In this document: positions 15,819 through 24,619 of the stretch, in pieces
Position numbering within the stretch: the stretch's first letter is position 1
How the letters are laid out: each line of letters starts with the position of its first letter
Source of the DNA: Flammeovirgaceae bacterium UBA7330
GTDB taxonomy: Bacteria > Bacteroidota > Bacteroidia > Cytophagales > Cyclobacteriaceae
Reading direction: 5' to 3'
Assembly: GCA_002471275.1 (NCBI GenBank)
Contig: DKPQ01000014.1
Location: forward strand, 190,674-254,673
Length of the DNA stretch: 64,000 nt
Program-made: the position numbers and the translations under genes
The notes under the pieces: model-generated
What the model was told of the DNA's origin: nothing
Seen by the model: the letters and a program-made list of their open reading frames with translations, nothing else
The model's database searches: none

Positions 15819-16676
15819 ATGAAAAAACAATTTCAATGGCTCGACAAGACTGAATACCCATTTACTCCACATTATTACCGCATCAATGGTTATGACCTGC
15901 ATTACGTAGACGAAGGGGAAGGGCCGGTATTATTGTATGTACATGGCACTCCATCATGGAGTTTTGATTTCCGCAATGTCATCAAGCCACTAAGTAACCA
16001 TTTTCGTTGCATCGCTATTGATCACATGGGGTTTGGGCTTTCGGACAAACCTGAGTCATATGACTACACTACGCTTAACCATTCCAAAACACTTGAAAAA
16101 TTTATCCTTGACAAGGGTCTGGAAAGCATTACCCTTGTAGTACACGATTTCGGTGGACCTATCGGTTTAAATTTTGCCATCAATTATCCTGACAGAATCA
16201 AACAAATTGTGGTTTTGAATTCCTGGCTATGGAGTGCTGAGCATGAATCGGATTTTAAGAAGATGAGTAAAGTTTTAAAAAATCCATTGCTACCCTTTCT
16301 ATACAGAAAACTCAACTTTTCAGCTCGGTTTATTTTACCCAAAGTTTATAACCAAAAGCCATCAAAGAAAACGCTCAAACATTATACAAGGCCATTTCCT
16401 TCAAGCATGGAAAGAGAAGGTATGGTGGCTTTCACAAAGTCTCTTCTCAACGATCAGGGCTGGTTTCAGGAGCTATGGGAAAAGAAAAAGCCCATTGAAA
16501 ATAAAAAGACATTGCTCATTTGGGGAATAAAGGATTCATTGATCGGGCCCAAATACCTGAGGAAGTTCGAAGAAGGATTTCCCAACTCATCAACCCTTTC
16601 CTTAGCAGATGTGGGTCATTTTCCACAGGAAGAAGCAGCAGAACAGGTTGCTGAAGAAATTTTAGCATGGAATTAG
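15819..16676 (+). CDS. Alpha/beta hydrolase, haloalkane dehalogenase/epoxide hydrolase-like
   Basis: The 285-residue product has the oxyanion-hole motif VHGTPSWSFDFRN near residues 45-57. The nucleophile elbow VVHDFGGPIGL (near 107-117) uses aspartate, as in haloalkane dehalogenases and epoxide hydrolases rather than serine esterases. The acid and base residues fit IKDSLIG (about 242-248) and DVGHFPQEEA (near 267-276). The residue after the nucleophile is Phe; haloalkane dehalogenases usually have a halide-binding Trp there. Dehalogenase activity is therefore uncertain. No signal peptide. A terminator follows. Confidence 0.88.
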   Translation: MKKQFQWLDKTEYPFTPHYYRINGYDLHYVDEGEGPVLLYVHGTPSWSFDFRNVIKPLSNHFRCIAIDHMGFGLSDKPESYDYTTLNHSKTLEKFILDKGLESITLVVHDFGGPIGLNFAINYPDRIKQIVVLNSWLWSAEHESDFKKMSKVLKNPLLPFLYRKLNFSARFILPKVYNQKPSKKTLKHYTRPFPSSMEREGMVAFTKSLLNDQGWFQELWEKKKPIENKKTLLIWGIKDSLIGPKYLRKFEEGFPNSSTLSLADVGHFPQEEAAEQVAEEILAWN

Positions 16677-16741
16677 CCTGAAAATTAAGTTTTTGCAGGA
16701 CGGGAAGTGTTTTATACAAAAATATTATTCAGTTATTCGAT

Positions 16742-16772
16742 AAAAAGCCTTGATCTGATCAGGACTTTTTTT
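16742..16772 (+). terminator. Rho-independent terminator after the alpha/beta hydrolase
   Basis: An A-rich left arm (AAAAAGCCTTGATC) pairs with GATCAGGACTTTTT with two one-base bulges, and a run of seven T overlaps and follows the right arm. Confidence 0.7.
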
Positions 16773-16804
16773 ATTTTAAGGATAAAATCATCAACCCTAA
16801 TCCC

Positions 16805-18799
16805 ATGAAAAAGTATATTGTAATCCTCGCTATTTGTGTCCCACTGCTTATTTATGCTCAAAAACGACCATTTAAATATGGAAAAATCTCACAAGACGAG
16901 CTAAAAATGGAATCCTGCGAATTTTATCCGGAAGCAGAATCCATGATTCTTGGCAAGTTCGCCGATATCAACTTTCAGTATGTGAATGACAAGGGGTTTC
17001 AGTATAAATATGATGTCACTGTAAGAAAGAAAATATTTAAAGTAGCCGGAAAAGAAGTGGCCAATATTTCCATTAGGATCTATGAGCCTGCTGTAGGGAG
17101 TAGTAAGGAGGAGCTGACCCAGGTCAAAGGATTCACCTACAACCTGGTGGATGGCAAAGAGGTAAAAACCAAGCTTACCAATGATGAGGAATATAAGACC
17201 AGGCTCAACGATTATTGGGTGGAAGTAAGCTTTGCATTGCCGGATGTAAGAGAAGGTTCAGTCATTGAATATAGTTATAGCAAAAAATCCGATTTCATCA
17301 GCAATCTGGATACCTGGTATTTCCAGGAGGACATTCCGGTCGCTTACTCAGACATTCACCTGGTGCTTCCGGAGTACTATTATTATCAAATCAACCAGGT
17401 AGGTAATTATTTCCCACTGGAACGGTTCGAAGAGAACTTCGAAGAAAAATTCACAATCACTTCCAGAGGTTTGCCCACAGGTGATAACCCGAATCCCAAG
17501 TATACCAGTACCCTGACCTCCATCAGTAAAAAATTACAATACATTGGTAAAAATATACCTCCGGTCATCGAAGAGCCATTCATGAACAACAAACCGAATT
17601 TACCAGCACGACTGGAATTTCAGCTGATGACCATTCAATACCCGAACAGTACTTTAAAGCACATGGCAGGAAGCTATGACAAACTCAATGCTACACTGCT
17701 CGATCGGGAAAGCTTTGGCAAGTCACTCAGAAAAGGAAACTACGCAAAAGAAAAGATTGAAGAATTGGCGGGCTCCCCTCAGCTTGTACAGGCTCAGAAG
17801 CTCTACTATTGGCTAAAAAAGAATGTTTCATGGAATGAGTTGTATTCCATTTCCAGCGATAATGTGGGAAGAAAAACATTAAGTGATAAAGAGGGGAGTG
17901 TGTCGGACATCAACCTTTCCCTTGTAGCTGCTTATCGGGAGGCAGGTATACAGTCCAATCCCATCATTTTAAGCACGAGAGGTCACGGTATCGTCCATCC
18001 GGCCTACCCCAATTACCAGGATTTCAATTATGTGATCGCTTCAGTAACTATTGACGATCAACTCTATCTGTGTGATGCAGCCTCTGATATGCCTTTTGGC
18101 GTATTACCCTACAGATGTCTCAATGGGAATGGTTGGATGGTCAGTGAAGCGGGTGGGCAATGGGTGAACCTCAAAGAAAATGCTTCAACAACCTCATCTG
18201 TGAATTGTGACATGAGTGTAGCCGAAGATAAGATCCACACGAAGGTTAATGTAGAGCACCGGGACTACTCATCCATGAATACATTTTCAAAGTATAAACG
18301 CGTGGGTGAGGAGGAATACACCAGCGATCTGGCAAAATCATTTGATGAATGGGAGTTTTCCAACTTTACTTTAAACACTTCCAAATTCATCGATACTACT
18401 ACACTTGAATTCGAAATATCCCGAGAGCTTGATGACCCGGGCATTATTTATCTGCAGCCCATCACCTATGGAACGATCCTGGAAAATCCATTTGTGAGAG
18501 AAGAACGGATCTCCCCTGTTGACTTTCCCTATAAGAACAGAAATGTAGTGATCGCCAAAATCGAAGTGCCGGAAAACTATGTGGCAGAACTGCCACAAAC
18601 GGCTATTGTGAAGTTACCCGAAGGTGCAGGAAGATTCACTTATTCTGCTTCTCAGCTGGGAAGTACAATCACAATTCTCAGCAATTTCGAATTGTCCAAA
18701 CAAGACTTTTCACCAGATGAATATGTCTATCTAAGGCAATTCTATCAGATGGCAGCAGATAAAAACAATGAAGTAGTAGTACTCAAAAAAGTTCAATGA
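16805..18799 (+). CDS. DUF3857/transglutaminase-like exported protein, probably inactive
   Basis: The 664-residue product has a signal peptide (MKKYIVILAICVPLLIYAQ), a beta-rich DUF3857 region (about 40-270) and a transglutaminase-like domain around 330-430. In that domain the catalytic Cys position reads GSVSDINLS near residues 361-369, so the usual GDC/GxCxD cysteine is absent. His survives in the RGHGI/HPAYP stretch near 391-398 and Asp in LCDAASD near 422. I infer a non-catalytic member, perhaps a scaffold or binding partner. It overlaps the next gene, an active-looking paralogue, by 4 bases (ATGA). Confidence 0.85.
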   Translation: MKKYIVILAICVPLLIYAQKRPFKYGKISQDELKMESCEFYPEAESMILGKFADINFQYVNDKGFQYKYDVTVRKKIFKVAGKEVANISIRIYEPAVGSSKEELTQVKGFTYNLVDGKEVKTKLTNDEEYKTRLNDYWVEVSFALPDVREGSVIEYSYSKKSDFISNLDTWYFQEDIPVAYSDIHLVLPEYYYYQINQVGNYFPLERFEENFEEKFTITSRGLPTGDNPNPKYTSTLTSISKKLQYIGKNIPPVIEEPFMNNKPNLPARLEFQLMTIQYPNSTLKHMAGSYDKLNATLLDRESFGKSLRKGNYAKEKIEELAGSPQLVQAQKLYYWLKKNVSWNELYSISSDNVGRKTLSDKEGSVSDINLSLVAAYREAGIQSNPIILSTRGHGIVHPAYPNYQDFNYVIASVTIDDQLYLCDAASDMPFGVLPYRCLNGNGWMVSEAGGQWVNLKENASTTSSVNCDMSVAEDKIHTKVNVEHRDYSSMNTFSKYKRVGEEEYTSDLAKSFDEWEFSNFTLNTSKFIDTTTLEFEISRELDDPGIIYLQPITYGTILENPFVREERISPVDFPYKNRNVVIAKIEVPENYVAELPQTAIVKLPEGAGRFTYSASQLGSTITILSNFELSKQDFSPDEYVYLRQFYQMAADKNNEVVVLKKVQ

Positions 18800-20688
18800 A
18801 AATTCGTGTTCTATATGTCATAGCGTGGCTGTCCGGCTTTTTATCAGCTGGGCAGCCAGCGCTAAACAACCTCAAATTATTCACCGAGGGGGCCCACGAA
18901 ATCATCCTGACTGATGAGACAAAATTTATTATCAAAGGCATCGATCAATCCAATCTTACCAGAACGTACATGGCATGCATTCTGGATAAATATGCAAGCA
19001 ATACCAACACCATCAAATTGTACTATGATGAATTTCAGCAAATCGAGTCAGCCAAAATATCAGTTTTGGACAGTGACCTAAATGAAATAAAATCCTATAA
19101 ACTTAAAGATTTTCAGGACTACTCTGCCAGCGGATCTAACATGACCACCGACAACAGGGTAAAATATCTCAAAATCAATGAGCGCAGATTTCCCTATTTT
19201 ATTTCAGTCGAATATTCTATGAATTTTAGCGGATCACTGCATTACCCGCGGTGGATAGCTCAGGAGGATGAGAAGCTGTCGGTACTTTCTTCCAGGCTTA
19301 TCATTGAAAGTTTTCTGGATCAACCATTCCGCTATAAAGCTAATATTCCTGCCAGAGATAGCCTTGAGGAGCCAAACCATTTCCGGTATGTATGGGAGGT
19401 AGATTCTTTGCCTGCTTATACATTCAAAAGCTACTCATACGACATAGAGGACTATTCTCCATCGGTCATGGTGGCTCCGGCAAAATTTCAAATGAATGGA
19501 ATTGTTGGCGATCTTTCAACATGGCAATCTTTTGGCGCATGGATCCATGGGCTGAATAGCACTCAAAATACGTTGACAGAGGCTGACAAACAAAATATCC
19601 TGGCACTTGTGACCCCGGAAGACACACCCTTACAAAAGACCAAAAAGATCTATCAGTATCTGCAGCAAAATACCAGGTACGTAAGCATTCAACTGGGAAT
19701 AGGAGGTTGGAAGCCCTTTGAGAGTGGGTTTGTTCATTCCAGTAAATATGGTGACTGCAAAGCCTTATCTTACTACACAAAATCCCTGCTGGAAACGGTT
19801 GGCATCAAATCATACTATACCCTGATCAAAGCTGGACGTAGCTCAAGTGCTATCAAAGGAGACTTTCCCAATGCGCATTTCAATCATGCCATCCTCACCG
19901 TACCTCTGGAATCAGACACCATATGGTTGGAATGTACCTCACAGACCAATCCATTTGGCTATCTGGGCACATTTACCAGTGACAGAGACGCTTTACTCAT
20001 CGATGGGACCAATAGTAAAATAATCAGGACCCGATCATACAAACCCGATGAGAATATTCAGCAGACAAACATCCGGCTGACCATTGACAAGAACGGGTTT
20101 GGAGCTTGTAAAGTGAGGAGGAGCTTTACAGGCATTGAGGTTGAAAACGATGGCTTCATACAAGTGGTAAACAAAACAGAAAAAGAAAAATCAGACTGGT
20201 TTGTCGACAATCATAGCTGGGGAGATGTAAAACTACTTGACCTCTATATTTCCGAGATCGATGGTACGGAGGTTCCCCATGGGAGTTTTGAAGCCTCACT
20301 GGAAATAAGTAATTCGGCCTCATTGATGGGAAGGCGCATGTTTTTCAATCCCTTTGTATTCACAAATATTGATTACATCAATATGAAAGAAAACGAGCGG
20401 AAGGTTCCCATGGAAATCAGGTACCCCTATACCCAGGTGGATACTATCCATGTTACGTTCGACCAGTTTTTCCATCCCGAACGACCAATTGCAGACAATA
20501 AAATCGAATCTGATTTTGGGGATTATTCCATCAATGTGATCAGAAATGAAAATAACTATACCTTCATCCGGTCCTTCACCCTCTATAAAGGACAATACAG
20601 TCCATCCATCTACCCAAAGCTGAAAGAATTCATTGAGTCAGTACAAAAGTCCGACAGACAGAAGCTGGTAATGATCAATAAGACTTAA
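18796..20688 (+). CDS. DUF3857 and transglutaminase-like domain exported protein
   Basis: The 630-residue product has a signal peptide (about 1-22), a DUF3857 domain (about 40-250) and a transglutaminase-like domain. The domain contains the catalytic cysteine 321 in KYGDCKALSYY and histidine 364 in AHFNHAI. The third site reads WLECTSQTNPFGYLG, with Glu 379 where many family members have Asp. Members are periplasmic or outer-membrane-associated and thought to act as proteases or peptide cross-linkers; substrates are unknown. The 4-base overlap with the upstream degenerate paralogue suggests the two are made together. Confidence 0.9.
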   Translation: MKIRVLYVIAWLSGFLSAGQPALNNLKLFTEGAHEIILTDETKFIIKGIDQSNLTRTYMACILDKYASNTNTIKLYYDEFQQIESAKISVLDSDLNEIKSYKLKDFQDYSASGSNMTTDNRVKYLKINERRFPYFISVEYSMNFSGSLHYPRWIAQEDEKLSVLSSRLIIESFLDQPFRYKANIPARDSLEEPNHFRYVWEVDSLPAYTFKSYSYDIEDYSPSVMVAPAKFQMNGIVGDLSTWQSFGAWIHGLNSTQNTLTEADKQNILALVTPEDTPLQKTKKIYQYLQQNTRYVSIQLGIGGWKPFESGFVHSSKYGDCKALSYYTKSLLETVGIKSYYTLIKAGRSSSAIKGDFPNAHFNHAILTVPLESDTIWLECTSQTNPFGYLGTFTSDRDALLIDGTNSKIIRTRSYKPDENIQQTNIRLTIDKNGFGACKVRRSFTGIEVENDGFIQVVNKTEKEKSDWFVDNHSWGDVKLLDLYISEIDGTEVPHGSFEASLEISNSASLMGRRMFFNPFVFTNIDYINMKENERKVPMEIRYPYTQVDTIHVTFDQFFHPERPIADNKIESDFGDYSINVIRNENNYTFIRSFTLYKGQYSPSIYPKLKEFIESVQKSDRQKLVMINKT

Positions 20689-20724
20689 CTTTATACAGCT
20701 CTTTCATCTTATTGATTTCATTGA

Positions 20725-21126
20725 ATGCCCATGAAAACTGTTAAACTAACTCAGGAATTTCCCGTGCCTCCTCTTGTACTGTATACTGCATGGCTCAATA
20801 GTAAACCCCATAGTGAAATGACCGGTGGTGAAGCACATTGTAGCGATACTGAAGGTGAAAAATTCACTGCCTGGGATGGTTATATCGAAGGCACCAATAT
20901 TTCACTTAATCCTCATAAAGAAATCATTCAGAAATGGAGAACGGCAGATTTCAAAGACAGCGACCCTGACTCTACCATTAAAATTGAGTTCGAAGAAACC
21001 TCTAACGGCTGCCTGATGACTCTGACGCACTCGGAAATACCCGAAGGACAGCCAGACTACCACCAGGGATGGATAGACAACTACCTGGAGCCGATGAAAG
21101 ACCACTTCCGTAGAAGTGGTCTTTGA
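20725..21126 (+). CDS. SRPBCC (AHSA1-like) domain protein
   Basis: The 133-residue product is an AHSA1/START-like fold: VKLTQEFPVPPLVLYTAWLNSKPHSEMTGG at the start (split here: VKLTQEF, then PPLVLYTAWLNS), GYIEGTNISLNPHKEIIQKWR and the terminal QGWIDNYLEPMKDHF. The family binds hydrophobic ligands or acts as Hsp90-like cochaperone; the ligand is unknown. Its last codons are part of a perfect hairpin that ends at the stop codon. Confidence 0.9.
   Translation: MPMKTVKLTQEFPVPPLVLYTAWLNSKPHSEMTGGEAHCSDTEGEKFTAWDGYIEGTNISLNPHKEIIQKWRTADFKDSDPDSTIKIEFEETSNGCLMTLTHSEIPEGQPDYHQGWIDNYLEPMKDHFRRSGL
21097..21124. terminator. Perfect 12-bp hairpin shared by convergent genes
   Basis: AAAGACCACTTC (21097-21108), loop CGTA, and GAAGTGGTCTTT (21113-21124) form a perfect stem. 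It covers the last codons and stop of the SRPBCC gene and lies just past the EttA stop at 21129. It probably terminates both convergent transcripts, although the T-run is only three bases on each strand. Confidence 0.6.
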
Positions 21127-21128
21127 AT

Positions 21129-22811
21129 CTACTTAGTTAACTTCTTGTACTTAATCCTGTGAGGCTCGAGGTCACCTAATCGCTTCTTGCGGTTTTCCTC
21201 ATAATCTGAGTAGTTACCTTCAAACCAATAGACCTGAGAGTCACCCTCGTAGGCAAGGATATGCGTAGCCACACGATCCAGGAACCACCGGTCGTGACTG
21301 ATGATTACTGCACTACCCCCAAAGTTCTCTATAGCCTCCTCAAGGGCCCTGAGTGTGTTCACGTCCAGGTCATTGGTAGGCTCATCCAGTAAGATCAGGT
21401 TGGCCCCTTGCTTGAGTGTGATAGCCAAATGGACCCTGTTACGTTCCCCACCTGATAAGACACCCACTTTCTTCTCCTGATCCGGACCGGTAAAGTTGAA
21501 TCGGCTCACATAAGCCCTGGCGTTCATTTCCTTATCACCCAGCTGAATGATCTCGTTACCACCACTGATCGCTTTAAAAACCGTATCATTAGGGTTCAGG
21601 TCATGGTGCTCCTGATCTACATAGGCCATCTCTACGGTTGAGCCCACCTCAAAAGATCCTGAATCCGGTTTTTCTTTCCCGGCAATCATGTTGAATAGGG
21701 TAGTTTTTCCTGCTCCATTTGGACCTATCACACCAACTATGCCCCCCTGAGGCAGGGAAAAATTCATATTTTCAAACAGTAAGCGATCTCCAAATGATTT
21801 ACTTACATTGTTGGCTTCTATTACCTTACTGCCCAAACGAGGTCCCGGCGGTATGTAAAGCTCCAGTTGCGCTTCTTTGGCTTTGCCTTCCTGACCTAAT
21901 AGTTTCTCATAGGCATTCAACCTGGATTTCCCTTTTGCCTGTCTTCCTTTCGGACTCATGCGAATCCACTCCAACTCACGCTCAAGGGTCTTCCTTCTTT
22001 TAGATTCCGATTTTTCCTCTTGCGCCAGTCGTTTCTGCTTTTGATCCAGCCAGCTACTGTAGTTTCCTTTCCATGGAATACCCTCTCCACGATCCAGTTC
22101 AAGTATCCAACCGGCTACATTGTCGAGGAAGTACCGGTCGTGAGTAACTGCAATGACAGTACCCTCATATTTCTGTAAATATTGCTCCAGCCACCTGACA
22201 GACTCAGCATCCAGATGGTTGGTTGGCTCATCCAACAGCAATACATCAGGCTGCTGTAAGAGCAACCTACAGAGCGCTACCCTTCTTTTCTCCCCTCCTG
22301 ACAGCTTATCTACCTTAGCATCGCTGGGTGGCGTTCTAAGGGCATCCATGGCCCGCTCCAGCTTATTGTCAAGCTCCCAGGCATCCAGCCGGTCCAGCTT
22401 TTCCTGTACCTGCCCCTGCTTCTCAATGAGCTTGTTCATTTTATCAGGATTATCAAGAATTTCCTGGTCACCAAAACGTAAATTTATTTCATCGTACTCC
22501 TTGAGCAGATCGGTGATTTCTTTTACCCCTTCACTCACAACCTCCTTCACGGTCTTGTTGGGATCCAGCTGAGGCTCCTGCTCCAGCATCCCTACACTAT
22601 ATCCAGGCGAAAAGACCACCTCTCCCTGAAACTCCTTGTCTATACCGGCAATGATTCTGAGCAAAGAAGACTTTCCTGATCCATTGAGTCCAAGAACTCC
22701 AATCTTGGCCCCGTAGAAAAAAGATAAATATATATTTTTGAGTACCTGTTTTTTGGGCGGATGAATTTTATTCACACCCGCCATTGAGAAAATTATTTTT
22801 TCGTCAGACAT
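21129..22811 (-). CDS. ettA: Energy-dependent translational throttle protein EttA (ABC-F)
   Basis: The 560-residue product is a tandem ABC-F ATPase without membrane segments. The first domain has GLNGSGKSSLLR near residue 40 and LSGGEKRRVALCRLLLQQPD near 168. The second has GPNGAGKTTLF and LSGGERNRVHLAITLKQG. Between them is a charged linker (KQKRLAQEEKSESKRRKTLERE). Length and the RMSPKGRQAKGKSRL linker match EttA, which binds the ribosomal E site and gates the first elongation steps according to ATP/ADP. Confidence 0.95.
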   Translation of the reverse strand: MSDEKIIFSMAGVNKIHPPKKQVLKNIYLSFFYGAKIGVLGLNGSGKSSLLRIIAGIDKEFQGEVVFSPGYSVGMLEQEPQLDPNKTVKEVVSEGVKEITDLLKEYDEINLRFGDQEILDNPDKMNKLIEKQGQVQEKLDRLDAWELDNKLERAMDALRTPPSDAKVDKLSGGEKRRVALCRLLLQQPDVLLLDEPTNHLDAESVRWLEQYLQKYEGTVIAVTHDRYFLDNVAGWILELDRGEGIPWKGNYSSWLDQKQKRLAQEEKSESKRRKTLERELEWIRMSPKGRQAKGKSRLNAYEKLLGQEGKAKEAQLELYIPPGPRLGSKVIEANNVSKSFGDRLLFENMNFSLPQGGIVGVIGPNGAGKTTLFNMIAGKEKPDSGSFEVGSTVEMAYVDQEHHDLNPNDTVFKAISGGNEIIQLGDKEMNARAYVSRFNFTGPDQEKKVGVLSGGERNRVHLAITLKQGANLILLDEPTNDLDVNTLRALEEAIENFGGSAVIISHDRWFLDRVATHILAYEGDSQVYWFEGNYSDYEENRKKRLGDLEPHRIKYKKLTK

Positions 22812-22981
22812 TTTTAACTATTTTCAAGCCTATAACGTATGTAATAGAGTTCAAAAGCGAAAGCTTTATAAAAGATTTAAAATTGTTTATCCTTTGGATA
22901 ACACTATTTTTTTTTAGAAATGAGGACGAATTTACTCCTTTATAATTCTGCATTCCAATCCACCACAATACTTTTTTTATC

Positions 22982-24193
22982 GTGAGCAAAAAAGAGATCC
23001 CTTTTGGTTTCATCGAAGGTAATAATATATATCTGAAAGGCTGGGGCTCCTATCCCGACAGGAAGATAGGAGAAGTCAAAGAAGGGGATGAGCAAAGCTC
23101 CCTAGCCTATTTTGAAGAAAAGTTTAAGGACCTCTCACTTAAAGTGGAGTCCCTGGAAAAAGACATCAATGAAGCCGAGAACAAAGGATCCTTTTTGATG
23201 AAACTTAAGCACCTGAAAGACTCCCTTCCCAACCATGACGGCCTGGGGGACTATCTGCCCATTCAATATAAGCTAAGCCAACTTGAGGAGGACCTTCATG
23301 AACTGATCAAACAAAACAGGGTTAGAAACACTGAGATCAAAGAAGCCATGATCGAGGAAGCTAAAGAAATAGAAAAGATCATCAACTGGCAGGAATCCAC
23401 TGAAAAGATCCATGAAATTAAAAGTCGATGGATCAAAACCGGTAATGCCACAGATGATGTAAATGAGTCTCTTGACGAGGCATTTTGGGATATAATCAGT
23501 CGGTTCTTTGAACGTAAAAAGTCTTTCTACGAAGACAAGAAGCGGCTAATGCAAAAACGAAAAGAAAGCTATGCGAGCCTCGTAGAAGAAGCTAAGAAAA
23601 TCAAAGAGCTGAACGGTAAGGAACGTTACGATAAAATAAACCAGCTCAAAGAACAATGGAATGAGACCGGTAACATACCCAAAGAGGAATATGTAGAGCT
23701 GAAAAAGCAGTTCGACATGTATATGAAGAAGAAAACCTTCAACAAACCTCCTCAACTGGATCTGGGTAAGCTGCTGACAGATTTAAAGAAATACTACAAC
23801 AAGGAATTAACCTATCAACCCAGGGAGCTGGATTATCAACGGAAAAACCTGATCAGGTTTAAGACTTATGATCCTGACCTGAAAAGATTAAGGAAAGAAG
23901 CCTTTTGGTTCTTTCAACTGATCGCCGAAAGAGACTTTATTGAGAAACTGGCCGGAAACAGGTTTCCCGATTTCAAAAGTCTCACGGAGGATAAAAAACA
24001 AAGCATTAAAGTGGGTATATTGAAAGAACTTTTGAGCCGGGACAAGGAGGATTTTGCCAAGTTTGAGGAAAATCAAGCCAATTTTTCAGCTGGGAATCAT
24101 GAAATGCAGCAGTTGGTAGACAAAAAAATTCATCAGCAAAAAAATAAGATCCAGGTGAAAGAAGCCCTTTTAAAGCACCTCACGGGGGGATAA
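22982..24193 (+). CDS. DUF349 domain-containing coiled-coil protein
   Basis: The 403-residue product is charged and mostly helical, with repeated DUF349 motifs such as IHEIKSRWIKTGNA and INQLKEQWNETGNIPKEEYVELKKQF. The start is a GTG at 22982; the next in-frame ATG is over 70 residues in and would remove the conserved IPFGFI beginning. DUF349 proteins are abundant in Bacteroidota; their function is not firmly known. It stands alone between divergent EttA and a small acidic protein. Confidence 0.85.
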   Translation: MSKKEIPFGFIEGNNIYLKGWGSYPDRKIGEVKEGDEQSSLAYFEEKFKDLSLKVESLEKDINEAENKGSFLMKLKHLKDSLPNHDGLGDYLPIQYKLSQLEEDLHELIKQNRVRNTEIKEAMIEEAKEIEKIINWQESTEKIHEIKSRWIKTGNATDDVNESLDEAFWDIISRFFERKKSFYEDKKRLMQKRKESYASLVEEAKKIKELNGKERYDKINQLKEQWNETGNIPKEEYVELKKQFDMYMKKKTFNKPPQLDLGKLLTDLKKYYNKELTYQPRELDYQRKNLIRFKTYDPDLKRLRKEAFWFFQLIAERDFIEKLAGNRFPDFKSLTEDKKQSIKVGILKELLSRDKEDFAKFEENQANFSAGNHEMQQLVDKKIHQQKNKIQVKEALLKHLTGG

Positions 24194-24260
24194 TTGATCT
24201 TTTTGGAGATTTTTGAAACAAAAATATTGGTTTTTACATTTAAGTGTCTTAATAATAGGG

Positions 24261-24290
24261 TTTGATTTCTCATTAGAAAATTTATTTTTG
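24261..24290 (+). promoter_or_regulatory. Strong Bacteroidota-type promoter
   Basis: TTTG (24261-24264), 18 bases, then TATTTTTG (24283-24290), a perfect TAnnTTTG match. It lies 27 bases before the DUF2795-like gene. Confidence 0.7.
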
Positions 24291-24317
24291 CACGACATTT
24301 TTAAAGGCAGTTAGCTT

Positions 24318-24539
24318 ATGTATTGGACTCTTGAACTTGCATCTTACTTAGAAGATGCCCCATGGCCTGCAACAAAGGATGAGTTGATTGATTATTCAAT
24401 CAGGTCTGGAGCCCCATTGGAGGTAGTTGAAAACTTACAGGAACTAGAGGATGATGGTCAGCCTTATGAGAACATTGAGGAGATTTGGCCTGACTACCCA
24501 ACGAAAGAAGATTTCTTCTTCAATGAGGACGAGTACTAA
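24318..24539 (+). CDS. Small acidic DUF2795-like protein
   Basis: The 73-residue product is strongly acidic (WTLELASYLEDAPWPATKDELIDYSIRSG near the start in pieces: YWTLELASYLEDAPWP then TKDELIDYSIRSG; tail EDFFFNEDEY). It matches the small DUF2795 proteins widespread in Bacteroidota, of unknown function. It is a single-gene unit with a strong promoter in front and a hairpin terminator behind, which suggests high expression. Confidence 0.85.
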   Translation: MYWTLELASYLEDAPWPATKDELIDYSIRSGAPLEVVENLQELEDDGQPYENIEEIWPDYPTKEDFFFNEDEY

Positions 24540-24540
24540 G

Positions 24541-24582
24541 TGGGTATTTTGATTTAAAATATGGGTATTTTGATTTAAAATA
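24541..24582. repeat. Two perfect tandem copies of a 21-bp unit
   Basis: A 21-base unit beginning TGGGTATTTTG and ending TTTAAAATA occurs at 24541-24561 and again at 24562-24582, just after the small acidic gene's stop. It looks like a recent slippage duplication. Confidence 0.9.
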
Positions 24583-24588
24583 TTAGTG

Positions 24589-24619
24589 CTCCCCGCTACT
24601 ACTGTGCCGGGGAGTTTTT
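24589..24619 (+). terminator. Terminator overlapping the end of ispD
   Basis: CTCCCCG (24589-24595) pairs with CGGGGAG (24608-24614), followed by five T. It ends the small acidic gene's transcript; its right arm also encodes the last residues of convergent ispD. Confidence 0.75.
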
